Under the pieces are notes generated by a model. It was given only the letters and a program-made list of their open reading frames with translations. It did no database searches and was not told where the DNA came from. Of a DNA stretch of 64,000 nucleotides, positions 17,401-32,400 are shown in pieces. The translations under genes and the position numbers were made by a program. The DNA comes from Phoronis australis. Its lineage: Eukaryota > Phoronida > Phoronidae. The first letter of the stretch is position 1. Each line of letters starts with the position of its first letter. Location: the NCBI GenBank assembly GCA_002633005.1, contig NMRA01000538.1, forward strand, positions 131,679-195,678, in the 5' to 3' direction.

Positions 17401-20400
17401 TGTGGTGTCTGGGCATTGAATACACGAAGCCTGAGGATGAAATAAACTTTATAGAGTAATACAGGTGAGTCAATGAGAGTACACCAAGGTTCCTATTAAT
17501 AAGAACTTCATTTTGTGAACACAAGAGCAGTAGCTCAGTCTCCTGACATGGCAGTTCTAAGTTGGCATGATCAAGTCCTTGATCTGTATCATGAGACCAT
17601 TAATTGTACTCAAAACAAGGAAGTGACATTCAGTTTTCAGTTAAGATTGCATCTATTGATATTGTTGCTTATCCTACTAAGACAATTCAATTACAAGGCT
17701 ATTTATTAAATGACAATAACAAACATCCAGATTAGTGAACTGTCTTGATATCTACTAATAAAGTAGTAGAAATGAAACAGAAAGCTGTATGTTCAAGTGG
17801 CATGAAAGATAGGTAATAGGATGGTTGGGCTTGCCAACCAGGTGAATGTATGCATGAAATTACGTACATACAATGTCTGGTAAGATTGTGGTCAACATAT
17901 GCGACCCAGTGAACTTTGAGTTTCTCATTCTATGACATAATTATAACACTTTAAAATATGAGATTTCGTCAAAGCAGTGTGCTTGACAAGATGCAAATTA
18001 ATTAGCTCACATAAAAATCATCCATGTAAATGAACACAAAGGAAGACAATTAAGAAACAAAGAATTTAAGCCCACATCCTTCTTGCTCACAGGTATAAAC
18101 TGGAAATCTATGCTATGCCAATTTAAAGCTAGCCAAACTGGATTTAACCATTTCCTTGCCAAGGTTACAGTTTCAACATTTAGTAAATTGTACTTCGAGA
18201 TAATAGTAACCTGCACAAAGGAACTCAAATTTACTTTGGTGTTGCAAGTAAGCAAGGGTCCTTCCCACAGAAATGCCTGTATTCATTTACAGCACAAGAC
18301 AAAAGTAACCAGACATCGGCAGCAAAAATTACTGGTATTTTTACTACTAGGTTGGCAAAATACTAATTGCAGAATGGCTTAATAACCCCCTTGCTAATTT
18401 TCATCTTTGGTCATGACAGATAGGCTACTCTGTTGATGGGCTATTCTGATGACAGGAATTTCGCTTCACTGAATACTTTTGGCTTAATTGTACTGTAAAT
18501 CGTACGGGTCCCTAATTATCACATGAAGGTTTCGTGCTATGAATTGCTATTTAATTATAGTAATACCCGATGATATCAAGCAATCACGTTATAGAAGGGC
18601 TCTAGCCAGTCCTATATGATTAGCTAAGTGTTTTATGGAACCTTAAATACTCCGGATTTCTTTGAGGAAAACACACGGAAAGGAAATTTTGGAAAGACTG
18701 TGGGAAGTTGCCAAGTAGTTATTTCTGTACCCAGTCAAACAGAAGTACTCAAGATAATTAACGCTGAGTACTGAATAAAATAAGATGAACGAAAATTTTA
18801 ACGATAACGTAGGAAGCAGGAAAAGGGGGTGCAGGTGGAGGTAAAAGGCGTGTTAACTGGAAAGGAAGGGAGTAAAACTGCATGGTATCAATCTGGTGAA
18901 GACAAAACTGCAGTCAACTGGGAGCCACTAACATTCGTCTGACATCCCACTTAAAACAAAACTTCTTGTGCTTGAGTGTAATAAAAAATACTGTTTCAAC
19001 CACCGTTCTTTCTCAAATGGTGCAACCTGTAAATACTTAATTACAGACGGATTACATATCTAGGTGCAACAGACTGCAGGATGAGGTTAAATGAACGTAC
19101 ATTAAAGACGACTGTAGTCCGCTTCATCATTTGAAGAAAAAAAGTGTTCAAATTGTTGAGTTTTAACTACAACTTTAAATCCCATCTCTGACTTCTTATA
19201 TTCTATAAAATAATTTTACGTAGTTTACCTTCAGAAATCTTTCTTCATTTCTAAGATCATGCTAAATGCAATAACAAATAACTGTTAATTTTGGGATGTC
19301 TGTTTCAACACTCATTCCGTGGTACTGTACTTCTACTTTTCTATAAGTCCAGGATATAACTCGCAATAACAAATTCTGAGGCAATTATGAAATATTTTAA
19401 GGAAGGTAGTTATTTATAATTAGCATTGTTATTTTTCAAGAGATGTCCGCAAGCGAACACGACAGCCCCTTCTTGTCCTGCCAGATATGTTTTGAAGTTT
19501 ACGACAGCGAATGTCACCAGCCTAAGCTCCTCCCATGTCACCATGGTTACTGCAAACAATGTATTGCTGAACTTGTGAGTCATCATAAACACTTTCAGTG
19601 CCCGACATGCCGCCGAAAAATTGAACTTCCACGTGGTGGTGTGGATGATTTGCAAACAAACTTCTATGTAGAGGATATTGGTAAAATCTTAGACAGTGTT
19701 TCTCCGGAAACCTGTAAGACTCACCCAGGACAGGCTTTGGTTAGTTTCTGTGCATCCTGCCAGGTGGCACTCTGTTATGAGTGCACTCGAACGGAACACA
19801 AAGAAAGTAAACAACACGTTCATAGAAGCATAAATGACGTGCGTGTGGACCTCGAGCAAAAAATCCGCGAGAAACTTGTGACCATCTCAGAGGAAGCTAA
19901 AAACACCCATCAGGGCTTAACGCACTTGGCCAAATGCAAAGAGCAATTGCTGCATGACAAACTACGAGCTGAACAAGAAATTGACCTCAGATATCGTGAA
20001 GCTGCGAAGGAGATCTTGGCAGCCATCAAAGCAAGATGGCTGGCAGTTAAAAAAGAAAATGAAGAATTGTATCAGTCGAAAATCATTGAACTGACTACCC
20101 AAATTAAAAACTGTGAAGAAAAACTGCTATCTTTGGAAAACATCACCGAGGCATTCAATTCAGCAGTAAGAGACAGAAAACACAGCTCTGTGCTAAATAT
20201 AGCCTCCAAACATGGAGCGCTGTATTCAGTGGACAATCTTTTGAAGAAAGAAACTTTCAGCAAGACAGTGCCAAAATTGAGATTCAATGAAGGTATATGG
20301 CTATATGCAGCTAAACAATTGTTACGTAGTGCTGGTCAAATGCTGAAAGAGAACCAATTAGGCGTTGTGGTACCTCCTGAGAAAATGGACATAACAACGC

Positions 20401-23400
20401 ATCCTAAACCTGGTCTGGTTTGCTCCGTGAATTTTCATCTCTCAAAAAAAGCCGATGTCAGCATCTTTATTGAGGACTCGGTTGACGATCCAATAGATTA
20501 TTCACTCGATCAACAAGGCAAATTTTTTGGAGTTCAGTTCATACCACAAATGGCTGGTGCACATCATATGGTGATCAAACATGGCGGATCAGTTATCCAA
20601 GGTGGGGACATTACAATTAATGTGGAAAGTAACGATCCTTTATTAATTGTAAACAGTACCCTCAACGTAGCTGCATCCTTTCACAGGCCTCGATGTGTAG
20701 CTTTAGATGGTCAGATGAATGTATATGTGGCAGACATGGGAAACAACTGTGTTAAAAAAGTCAACATTAATGCTGGCTACTCCTCAATTAACTTCTGCAA
20801 TACACCTAGTTTTGATATTGCTATCGATTGTTTAGCTAATGAACTTTTGTGTACCAAAGTGAGAACAGACCAGAGTCAAACAGGATGGAGTAATGCAGTT
20901 GAAATTTACAGTCTTGACGGAACTCTTCAAAGCATTATTGAGAACCAGCTAGCCAGCCGTTCATTATGGGTAGCTGTCAACAGTCAACATCACATTCTTA
21001 CCTCCGACAGCAATGAACATGTGATATTTGTTCATAATAGACAGGGCAAATTGTTGAAGACCATTGGTAGACAAGGTTCAAAGGTCGGTAAGTTCTCAGG
21101 GCCAGCGGGAATATGCATTGGACCCAATGACGATATAATTATCGCAGACAGGGGAAATAAGCGAGTTCAGATACTGGATTCCGAAGGACAGTTCAAAACA
21201 CAAATAGGATGTGCAGGGACAGGTAAAGGGGAATTCCTATGTCCTATCAGTGTTGCTGTAGACAGACAAAATATGATTATAGTCAGTGACTGGAAATGTA
21301 ATAAGATACAGATATTCAAATATGACGGCACATTTGTAGCATGCATCGACAGTTCAGGAGACATACTCAACGGCCCAACGGGCATGGCACTGACCAATGA
21401 TGGTGAAGTGTTTGTGGCTGACTGCAAGAACCACTGTGTGAAGAAATACAGATATCAGGATTCACCTGGCAAGTCGCTGATACCTGACCAATGTTGTGTA
21501 AGTTAGAAGCAGGTGTCTACTAATAAAATCAATGTTAGAGGAAGTAATCATCATGTGAGCTCTGTGATATTACAAAGTGATTACTGCAATACTCAGTGAG
21601 TCAGAAACAATATCAAGCTGAAACTACAATGTCATTACAAACTGATGAATGTGTGAGTAATTAATCAGGTAAGTGCTCAGTGATAATAGTGATTGATGCA
21701 AGGTATTCTAGAAACAAGTGACTGCTCTGTGATAGCGCCAACTGACTCAGTTGCACACTTGCATATGAATGTATTAAAAAGTTCTATAGACCACAGATTA
21801 CATTACTACCCAGTTGCTGAATGATTCACAATCACGTGACTTCTGTTTCAATTGCCTGGTGCCAACATATGACAATACGAAAATTTATGACAGTTTAAAC
21901 TGGAAATTTTGTGAACATATAAAACCTGTTTTAAACAACGCCAACTTAAGTGAGAGGGTGAGCAACTCAGACCTCATTACCAGAGTACAAATTGATCAAA
22001 TTTCTACTGTTACACTATCCAACCATGCAATTCTTCAGTTCACTTGCAGTACCTGACTTCATTCTTGTCTCCATGTCACATAATAGGAGATCAAGTGACA
22101 AATTTTCAGCGCATTTTAGAATTTCACAATAATTCATACCTTAATTAGAATTAACTTCAACATTTTGTAACATCAACTTATGGAACTGAGGAGCGTGCAA
22201 GAAGTGGTTTATAAACTCATGAATAGCAACCAATTGTCCTGTAATGTCCAAACTGCTACACTAAGCATAGATCCTGAAACACATTAATGCATGAAAAGAC
22301 AATTACTGAGAAAGCATCTTCCATAAAAAATAAGTTGCAATTTTCCTTGCATGGTTTCACACTTAGACACTGCAATTCAGATGGGATTTTACCAAGCATA
22401 TAATTACCTTGAAATTTTACAGTAAAATGAATTGAACGTGGAAGAGAGGAAGTATAAGAAACTATGATGCAACACCGCAGAATGGAAAAGTAAACAACCT
22501 GATTTGTAATGTCGCAAGAAGGGTACATATCGTCTTCAAAGCCCATTTATTGAATGACGCTACCTCTGCACAGTTGACCCTTTATCCAAACCTGTACAAC
22601 CCTTGCAAAGCAGCAGTAGCTACAGCTCACCTGATCTCACCAAACACACTACCCTTGCCAAGTGTTGCCAGCACCTGGCCCGTTGGTGCCACTACCTCCA
22701 CCAGTCCGTGCACCACAATGTACATCTCAGTGCCAACTTCACCCTGGCCAAAATTGAAGCACAAGTCAAGAAAGGAATGCTATGACACGCCCACATCTTG
22801 AGTAGAGCTGCCAACAGAAAATATTTTTGAAACATTGTGGGCACTCTAAACAAAGTTAGAAACCCTTGAAAAATGAAAAAAGTGCAGTCTTGGCGATTAT
22901 TTTTGTCTGAAGTTGGTGAAACTTTACCATACCAACAAACTGTCAGTTCTGCCCAAGCTCAAAATTCAAGTCTGATCTCAGCAAGGAGCATCTCCGAGAC
23001 CAATTTAATTTAACAATGAAAAGTTGTCTAAATCAGAAGTTTGGTTTCTATTGGAAGGCGATTTGAATCACCCACAATACCAAAATTTATAGCTGAGAAA
23101 AAAGTCCCCGTTGAACAATTTCTCGGCAAGACCTTTACACCGTCGATAGGTCACTGAGTCACACCAATGGGCTTTCTATTATTGCACTAAACCACATAAC
23201 GCTTAATCTTCGTGAGAGACCGTCCGGAGTTGGTATATGGTGCAACTCGGGACGGTCTGGGGTCTACAGAAAACCACAGTTCAACTGTGAGTCTACACTA
23301 ATGTGATAAACGAGAGTAAGTTCTACTTGCTGCGTCAGCTGCTAGTATGCTTATCTCTTTTATGACACACAATGTGTGACTGGGCAAAGCGTTTTCAAAA

Positions 23401-26400
23401 TAATGTGGATAAATCAGTGGAGTGTGAGACCCCTGAGGTCCCTGTCAAGTCTTCACGGCAATTTTACGTTATGAAAATCAAATTAATGTAGACGGTCGGA
23501 GATTTCTGACGCTAAACAGGTAAATTTTAAAACAGATTTCTATATATGGAAGTTGCGAAATTTCACCGGCATTTCAGACAAAAATAATTGCCAAAAATAC
23601 CTTCCTTTATTTTTCAAGGGCTTATAACATTCATGAATTGCCCTCAAATTTTCAAAACCTGGTTGCTGAGGTACAAAATCTGAACATGGAAAAGCATTTA
23701 ATTTCATGAACTGCAGATTTTTCATCAAAATATCACTAGTCGGCCATATTGTTTCCTCCCTTGGTGAAAATTTACCGTAGCCTATTCTCATGTCAGTTCT
23801 GCCTACCTTGGTGATAATGTTGTCTCCAGGGAGATACAGCACAGGGCGGAGTTTAGACACAAGATCAAAGAGAAGGTTCTTATCACAATCCTGGAACAAC
23901 TGCACTTGACTAAGAGTGTCAAAGTGAACACTTATAGCAATATCAGTGACCAGCTTCTGCGGTAACACCTGCAGCAATGAGTTCTCATCTGCAAGGAAAA
24001 GAGTGTGTATCACAAAACCAACACCGCAATGATTAGACTACTCTTACGCTAACAGGATTTTCAAGCAAGTGGGCGAGAAAACATGCACTGTTCACCTCAG
24101 AGTATCTAGCGAATTCCTCGACACATCAAAGGCTTAATGGCACCATCACAGATTGAAGTGAGCTAGTCAGTATTAATGAGCTTAGCCAAATGTGTATTGA
24201 AAGAGGTAATTGCCATGGTAACCAATGTGCCTGCTTAGCTATTAGTTTCAGAGTTATGACAACAAGCAGGCCACTTATCTAGCAGGCTTATTACAGACCA
24301 CCTGTGAACACAGTCAAACTCAGAGTGAATTGGTGTATTCGGAAAGAATAGATTGTCGTAACTTCGGTTGCAGTTGGACAGTTTTGGTGATTCTAAAACT
24401 AAACATGATCAACATTTGACGAAAATTTCAGAAATGCTATTGGTTTATATTCAAATATGTTATAACTTAACTTTTATTTTTAACAGCACAGCCCAGTCAG
24501 GTTAGATTCTATCTTATTGGAGGTTAGAGCAATCACTGAACAAAAGAGAGCTGGTCCTCCAGCCCAAAAATGCCAGTATGGAGTTAATCAGTCATGTAAG
24601 ATATTGGCTACTGGGGTAAACTTCCCAACTCGTTGTTGGGCTATAGAATCGAACAAGTTGGGAGCAACGGGAAAACGCCGTAATGAACTATAACACTCAC
24701 TGAACGGCCCAGTCTTTTAATGTTGGATCAACATTTGAAACAATGTGCTTACTAAAAAAATACAATTTCACAACAACATCTCGGAGTTTAGATACTGATC
24801 ACTCAACAAAGTATCAACGCATAGATAATTGTTGAGACAAATATGAACTGAGATCTGATCTCCGAGTTTAGCTGGTGAAATAGTAGTTAGTTTGTTCCCA
24901 TCTGGATGCTACTGCATGAAGATAACCGCTGTTCACAAGACAAACTGATCTACCTTCTGATTTGTATTTTCTGTCTTAGGGGAAGAAAGGCACAATTTTC
25001 ATATTTCTATCATTGCTCTTCATATGTGGAGGTAGAAAAACACCTTACTTAATCTAGTTTTTAAAATGTAGGGTCGCTAACACACTTCTGAATCCAGTCA
25101 AACAAATGTGAAAAACGCTTCATAGAGCCTCTCTGAAGCTGTTAAATTCTTTATGCCTGTATTACATGTCACTGGGAACCAACTAAATATTATTTACATC
25201 AGAATGACAAATAGCAAATTAATTTCAATCTCAAATAGTGATTAGCTTGGCGTCAATGTGCAGCCATGGGGTAAATATAGCAGTGTTGCCGGAAGAGACT
25301 GTTGAGACAACATAGACCTACCAAGAGTTTTCTGTGTACTCCATGTGTAGTTGAACCAAGTCCTGACCTTGTTCTGCAGCTCTTTGGGTACATTTAGATT
25401 CTGCATGTGGTGAAGAGTGGCATCCATGTTCTTACGAAAAGACACGCGGTTAGCGCTCGCCGCAGTGTAGATATCTCTTATCTGAAAAAGTTGTGACAAA
25501 AAATTGACTCGTGTTTGAGAAATATGACTATTGCACCAAATGAAATAGCATAGCTGGNGCTAGTCAGTATTAATGAGCTTAGCCAAATGTGTATTGAAAG
25601 AGGTAATTGCCATGGTAACCAATGTACCTGCTTAGCTACTAGTTTCAGAGTTATGACATTAGCAGGCCACTTATCTAGCAGGCTTATTACAGACCACCTG
25701 TGAACACAGTCAAACTCAGAGTGAATTAGTGTATTCGGAAAGAATAGATTGTCGTAACTTCGGTTGCAGTTGGGCGGTTTTGGCGATTCTAAAACTAAAC
25801 ATGATCAACATTTGACGAAAATTTCAGAAATGCTATTGGTTTATATTCAAATATGTTATAACTTAACTTTTATTTTTAACAGCACAGCCCAGTCAGGTTA
25901 GATTCTATCTTATTGGAGGTTAGAGCAATTACTGAACAAAAGAGAGCTGGTCCTCCAGCCCAAAAATGCCAGTATGGAGTTAATCAGCCATGTAAGATAT
26001 TGGCTACTGGGGTAAACTTCCCAACTCGTTGTTGGGCTAAAGAATCGAACAAGTTGGGAGCAACGGGAAAACGCCGTAATGAACTATAACACTCACTGAA
26101 CGGCCCAGTCTTTTAATGTTGGATCAACATTTGAAACAATGTGCTTACTGAAAAAATAACATTACATAACAACATCTCGGAGTTTAGATACTGATCACTC
26201 AACAAAGTATCAATGCATGGATAATTGTTGAGACAAATATGAACTGAGATCTGATCTCCGAGTTTAGCTGGTGAAATAGTAGTTAGTTTGTTCCCATCTG
26301 GATGCTACTGCATGAAGATAACCGCTGTTCACAAGACAAACTGCTCTACCTTCTGATTTGTATTTTCTGTCTAAGGGGAAGAAAGGCACAATTTTCATAT

Positions 26401-29400
26401 TTCTATCATTGCTCTTCATATGTGGAGGTAGAAAAACACCTTACTTAATCTAGTTTTTAAAATGTAGGGTCGCTAACACACTTCTGAATCCAGTCAAACA
26501 AATGCGAAAAACGCTTCATAGAGCCTCTCTGAAGCTGTTAAATTCTTTATGCCTGTATTACATGTCACTGGGAACCAACTAAATATTATTTACATCAGAA
26601 TGACAAATAGCAAATTAATTTCAATCTCAAATAGTGATTAGCTTGGCGTCACTGTGCAGCCATGGGGTAAATATAGCAGTGTTGCCGGAAGAGACTGTTG
26701 AGACAACATAGACCTACCAAGAGTTTTCTGTGTACTCCATGTGTAGTTGAACCAAGTCCTGACCTTGTTCTGCAGCTCTTTGGGTACATTTAGATTCTGC
26801 ATGTGGTGAAGAGTGGCATCCATGTTCTTACGAAAAGACACGCGGTTAGCGCTCGCCGCAGTGTAGATATCTCTTATCTGAAAAAGTTGTGACAAAAAAT
26901 TGACTCGTGTTTGAGAAATATGACTATTGCACCAAATGAAATAGCATAGCTGGTTTTGATTTTTTTTTTTGAAAATTGATGCTGCTACTGATGAAGCCTT
27001 TTTTGTTGTCCATATTTTCAAAAGGTCTCCTGATTCCAACCAAAATAGGCAGGTGCAAATTTTTTTCCCAGAATCACCTGATTCCAGCAAAAATGGAACA
27101 AGATCCTTCTTTTTTTAAGAGTGAGATACTGTTTTCAAAATAAGTTGGGTGAAGACCAGAAACAATTATGCTATTTGTGGCTTTATTTTGCGACAACTTA
27201 CTTCACAGAGTGGCCAGTGTCAAATGTTTTGATTTAAATTCCTGATGACCCAGAAAATGAAGTCATAAAATAAGACGAGTCAAAACTTCTTGTTTTCTAC
27301 AGCAATTGATAGTGATGATGGAATACAGGTCAGACATGACGCAAATTTCACTGCATTCTTTGGGTGTAGGATCACTTTGATAAGCCGGGTGTGCACAAGT
27401 CAAGTCACTCCATTGTGTTGCTCAGGCAAGCAACACAATAGATGTTTGGACATATCAACAAGGGAATAGCACTTTGCAGTGCACGTTATTTCTCTTTTCT
27501 TCCATTGTCAAGTTAACCAGTTTTGCTGATAAAATGAAAGAGTTCAACTTTTAGTGACGGCTTTAGTTTTTCATAGTCCACAGAGTCTAAAATGGACAAC
27601 AGGAAATGGTGGTTATGACCAACACCCATCTGTGTTTCCTATCCCCAAAAGAAGCCATGCAATGTGGAGGTGCTGTAGTAACTGCCTATTGCAATCCCTA
27701 ATCATGGTAAGAATTAATTCATAGTTGCCGGTAATTGGAATTACGATCTAGCACCTATGTAGGCGTTGGCTATTTTTGTTCCACCATAATTTAAACCATA
27801 ATTGACACTAACCTGGAGTAATCATTAGTAAATTCATACGATGAATCATAACGCCTAACAGAAAAAAAAAATTATAATTAAGTAAAAAATAAATTGTTTC
27901 ACAGACACTGAGCTCAATTTTTTCACAAACAAAGGGACAAATGAAATAAGATTTCCTGTCTCTTTATAGTTACATTAGAACCATATTACATGAGAGCTGG
28001 AAACCTTACCTGACCAATAAGCAAAGCGAATACAAACACCCCAGACAGCCAATAGAGTGTCATGAACATCCATTCCAGCTCATTGGTTGGTTTGGGATTG
28101 TTGCCAATGGAGGTCGCTGTTTTGGTAGCCAGATAAAAGCACCGGATGTACCTGTGATAGAAAATGTGATTGCCTTGAAGTTGAATAAAACATTAAAATG
28201 AAAATATATTTCCTGTTACCCTGAAGTTAGTAAGATACAAGTACACAGCTCTGGCAAATCATAATCCAAGGGACTCTGCTGGCAAATTTGTATTCAGAAT
28301 TGAAATGGTGTGTTCAGGAAGTTTTCCAAAACAATTTAATGGGAATGAATAGAAATTTAGTTCAATTTAAGCTTTATTTCTGCACGTTACTTGGTAAAGT
28401 GTCGTAGATGGTTTATTTTTAAAAAGGTAGTGCTAATCTTACAAGCAACTGTCATCATGGCACACCATTTGTTCTTACACGGATGGAAATGGAATTTGCA
28501 ACCTAATTGCATTTCTTTTACTATAACATATTTGAAATTATACCATTGGCCAATCGCAAAGATACATTCCAGATATACGTAACTATGTGCAGCCCAGGCA
28601 TCACCTCAAAGAACGTCCGTTCTGTTCTTTAATTAAGTACCTCTGGGTTACTACAGCTGTGGCAACCAAAAGCTTCAATTCCTAATTTTTTCTATTGAAA
28701 GCAAAATTGACAACTGCATTTTTATCCGAAAAATCAAATCCATGTGACTCTGGTCCACTCACGCGTTGCCTTTTCCATTGTACACCCATCTAGTGCTGTT
28801 GATTCCTTCATAGACAGAGACACTATAGTACCCACACGTCTCCAAGTGAATAAGGTATATCATGTACGTCACAGTTCTCATCACACTAGTGGAGGAAAAT
28901 AACACCATCACTTTAATTTGGCAGCAGAAACGTGTCTTAAATCGAATTCACACAAGCATAAATTTGAATGTTGAGCGTTCTAGCTAAAACCTATTAGCGT
29001 TTCATACATTCTTGGAATTCATAAATATTGCTAATTAAAAACATTTTAGTAGGGTTGACGGCAGTTGTGTGCATTTGCACGTTATGATTAAAAAATGGGC
29101 ATGTATACACAAGCGCTCTTTGTTGCATAAAATGAAAAATGAAAATATATTAAACTGTAACAGCAGTCTTGAAAATTTCATGACATTTAGTCATGTTGTG
29201 GACACCGCTGTTTTGCAATGAATGTACCTTTCTTTTTCACTAAATTTTACTAAAAAAGACATGGTCACGTTACCCAATTAATGTCAGATTGGTTTAAAGT
29301 CAAACCAGAAATTCTACAAGCTTTCTACTTTCAGAAAAAAATTCACCGAGGTTAAAAGCTTCCATACTTTTGTACAAATTTGGCAGACTTGTCGATAAGG

Positions 29401-32400
29401 TCCTACATAACATGAACTTGGGTACACACAAATTATGTTTTTCAAAGGTTTGCTACATTTTTGCAAATGTTCAAAATGGTACCAAATGTTGTTTGATGAG
29501 GACTGTACTGCTCAAACTGTGGCAACCAAGTAAAATTTTGTTAAAAGGAAATTTCACAGAATAAAGTCCAAATTGTCACATTTTGTCCTCAACTGAAAAT
29601 TTTTTAACCATTATATTTCACCAGTAGTGTGATGCGTACAGTTAGCTTTAACAAAGCTGGTAAACTTTCCTGTTATCTAGTAGCAAGGAAATAAGCCATT
29701 GAAAAATAGAATTTGCATAAAACAAAATGTTGTTTTAGTCAACTATAAGAACAATTAATGTTATGCAGGACCTGATGGTTCAATAACAACTGGCCAAATT
29801 TCATTTGATATGAGCATTGAAGATGACATCTCAAAACAGTTGGTACAGTTTTCAAAAATTATTTCATTCTTGTTTAGTGCAACTGTTGAGTTTTTTTGTC
29901 TGAAGAATCATACAAGTTTATATTTTTTGATAGCTTCTCACGTAAAAGGAACATTGAGCAACAATTCCAAACAAGTTGGAGAACATTTCAGTAAAGCATA
30001 GTGTATGAAAGATTCATAAGAATCGCATCAGTTTTTTGGATACGGTTTTTAGGTCCTAAAACCAGTGAATTTGACGCATTCCCACCAAAATAGTGAATTA
30101 ATGACCCGTTCCGACCAAGTTAAATATGTATGGTACTAGCACAGTATTGACATATACTGTGAAATTGACTTCAATGTTCCCATTAGACGCGGTAGTTAGC
30201 AGACATCTGACAGAGTAATCGCAAGGTGAAGTAATCACCACTGTCACAACAGTCAAACTGTCAACTGAGCATTGTCACTGTTGCAAATCGTTGACCATTG
30301 TTAAATCCACCTGTTTACCAAGACCCCGAATTTAAGAGTTCACACTGACTGACGTTCCCCTAAACACTGGAGGAAGCATTGATGTTTGTGGTAAAGGCCT
30401 CCAGATGGAACCCTCATGAGACAGGAAGAGGGTGGGCTAGATGAACAATGAAACTTAAATGATATCAACACATATTTCAAAGCCCATGCTGAATGATGGG
30501 CCATCAGTTCAGCTGAAACGGTCACCATAACAGAATATTGCCATATTATGTATATTGGACCAAGCAAAGTATTTATTACATATTGCTTTTGTGAATAAAC
30601 TCATGTTGAATAACTACTTTATGATCATTCAGTGACAATCCCAATGAACGTGAATCTGTCAGTCAGCCTATAAGAGAAATGAGACAGTCCCACGCAGATA
30701 TTGCGTGCAACAAGCTTATTTGTTTTCCAAATTCATACCATTCGAAAGATATACCAGTCAATCTGGCAAACAAAAGCAAAAACTATAAACACTCACCGCA
30801 CAATATGTCCATTCTTTGCCACATGGTCACAGCGATCGTAGAACTCCCAGAAGGTCTTGAGCTTAAGAAACCTTGGTAATCGTAAGAGTGGATTGACTCC
30901 AACGAGAAAGTAGAAGAAATCGAAAGGGAGAAGGGACAGGATGTCAAGCTGGAATGGAATAATCGAAATCACCAATGACACAATAATTGTTGTATTCCAA
31001 CTGATGAAGTCATCGATCACGTGACCTACCACATAAGGCCAGTAAACGCAATGGAGGGCTAACCACTCCCTTACGAAAACGAAAGTGAGAATCTCACTGG
31101 ATTCCAGTTAGATTCTCACTAAATCACCAATTATACTTAGAAATGCCAGTAAGAAACCAGTGGGAATTGAAAAACAGGGGCAGTCAGTGAGAATGAGTGA
31201 GAAATGGTATTTCACTCGTTAAATATATTTATGTGAGCATAATGAACCCAGCTTACTCCTTTTCCCCCTCATCTTGGTCCATTCCATTATTCCTTTGTGT
31301 AGGACTACACGTCGTTTTTCCAACCTTCGCATTGGTCTGCTGTTATCACGTGCCTCGAGTTTGGTCAGCTCTTGGCTCTTATAGACTAGGCTGGTGATTG
31401 TCACGTGTCTTTAGGGGCATTTTTCTTTGTAATTGTAACCTCGCTTTCAGTTCACTTTGTTCCGGCCACATTGTTGTACGTCAAAAACTCATTCAATTTT
31501 GGTAACGAGCTTGCAAAGCACGTATCATTTATCTATTATTCGGGACATATGTCGATCATAAAATGTTATGTAACAGTGAGAATCCAGTGAGAATTTCAGA
31601 CTTAGAAAAAATCTGAGTGAGAATCAGTGAGAATTTCAGACTTAGAAAAAATGTGAGTAAGACTTGCGTGAGAATTTAAGATAAACAAACACCCTGATAG
31701 GCTGTAACTGTGGAAATTTCAGTTGAACCAGATTTCTGAATTCAAACTAAAATGGCGCCACTGGAATGAGCAGTTGGAGAAATAGCTTGAAGATTAATGA
31801 TGATTTTCTCACAAGTATTGTGAAATTACTGAACAGTTTGTCTGCAAGTCAACCAGATGGGACCCTGGACTGATTTTGTGTGTTAATAAGCTTAATGTTA
31901 GTACATTTCATACATCTAGTACTATAGTGCATGAAGCACGAGTATTAGACTGATGTCTTCATTCTGTTTTGACAGCTGAGTTTTCAGCATTTTGCTGATT
32001 CACCAAAGGCATAGTTGTTAGTTTATACACAGTTTGCAATTAAATTGTATCCTTAGTCAAATTTCAAGATAAACTCACAAAAATAAGCAGTGTTTTGGTT
32101 ACCAAAAAACTTTGATCTCTCATCTATTCAGTCAGTGTGTGCATAAAAGGCACACACAAAATTTTCTAAGTTCACAATTCTCACCCAGTGAGATTTTCAC
32201 TCAGTGAGAATTTCAATAACACAAATTCTCACTAATTTGCATAACATTCCTACTGAGTGAGAATTTCAGTAAGACAAATTCTCACTGAGTGGGAATGCTA
32301 TGCAAATTACTTAGATTCTCACTGAATTCTAACTGGAATATCGATCTCTGTCTTCTCACTAGAGTGAGAATTTTTTCTCACTAATTTAAACGGCATCTTA

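Larger units (their letters stand above)
24162..25557. repeat. Direct duplication D1, first copy (assembly-type)
   Basis: This 1396-nt block is repeated as 25559-26953 with about 1 percent differences. The copies abut at a single N (25558). It contains CNG exon 9 and its flanks. The exact ends at the N suggest two haplotypes placed in series rather than a genomic duplication. Confidence 0.85.

Noticed and set aside
26718-26877. Second copy of exon 9 as a mutually exclusive exon
   Set aside because: The protein is identical to the first copy, the duplication includes all flanks, and the block ends at an N. That fits an assembly duplicate, unlike the diverged exon 12 pair.
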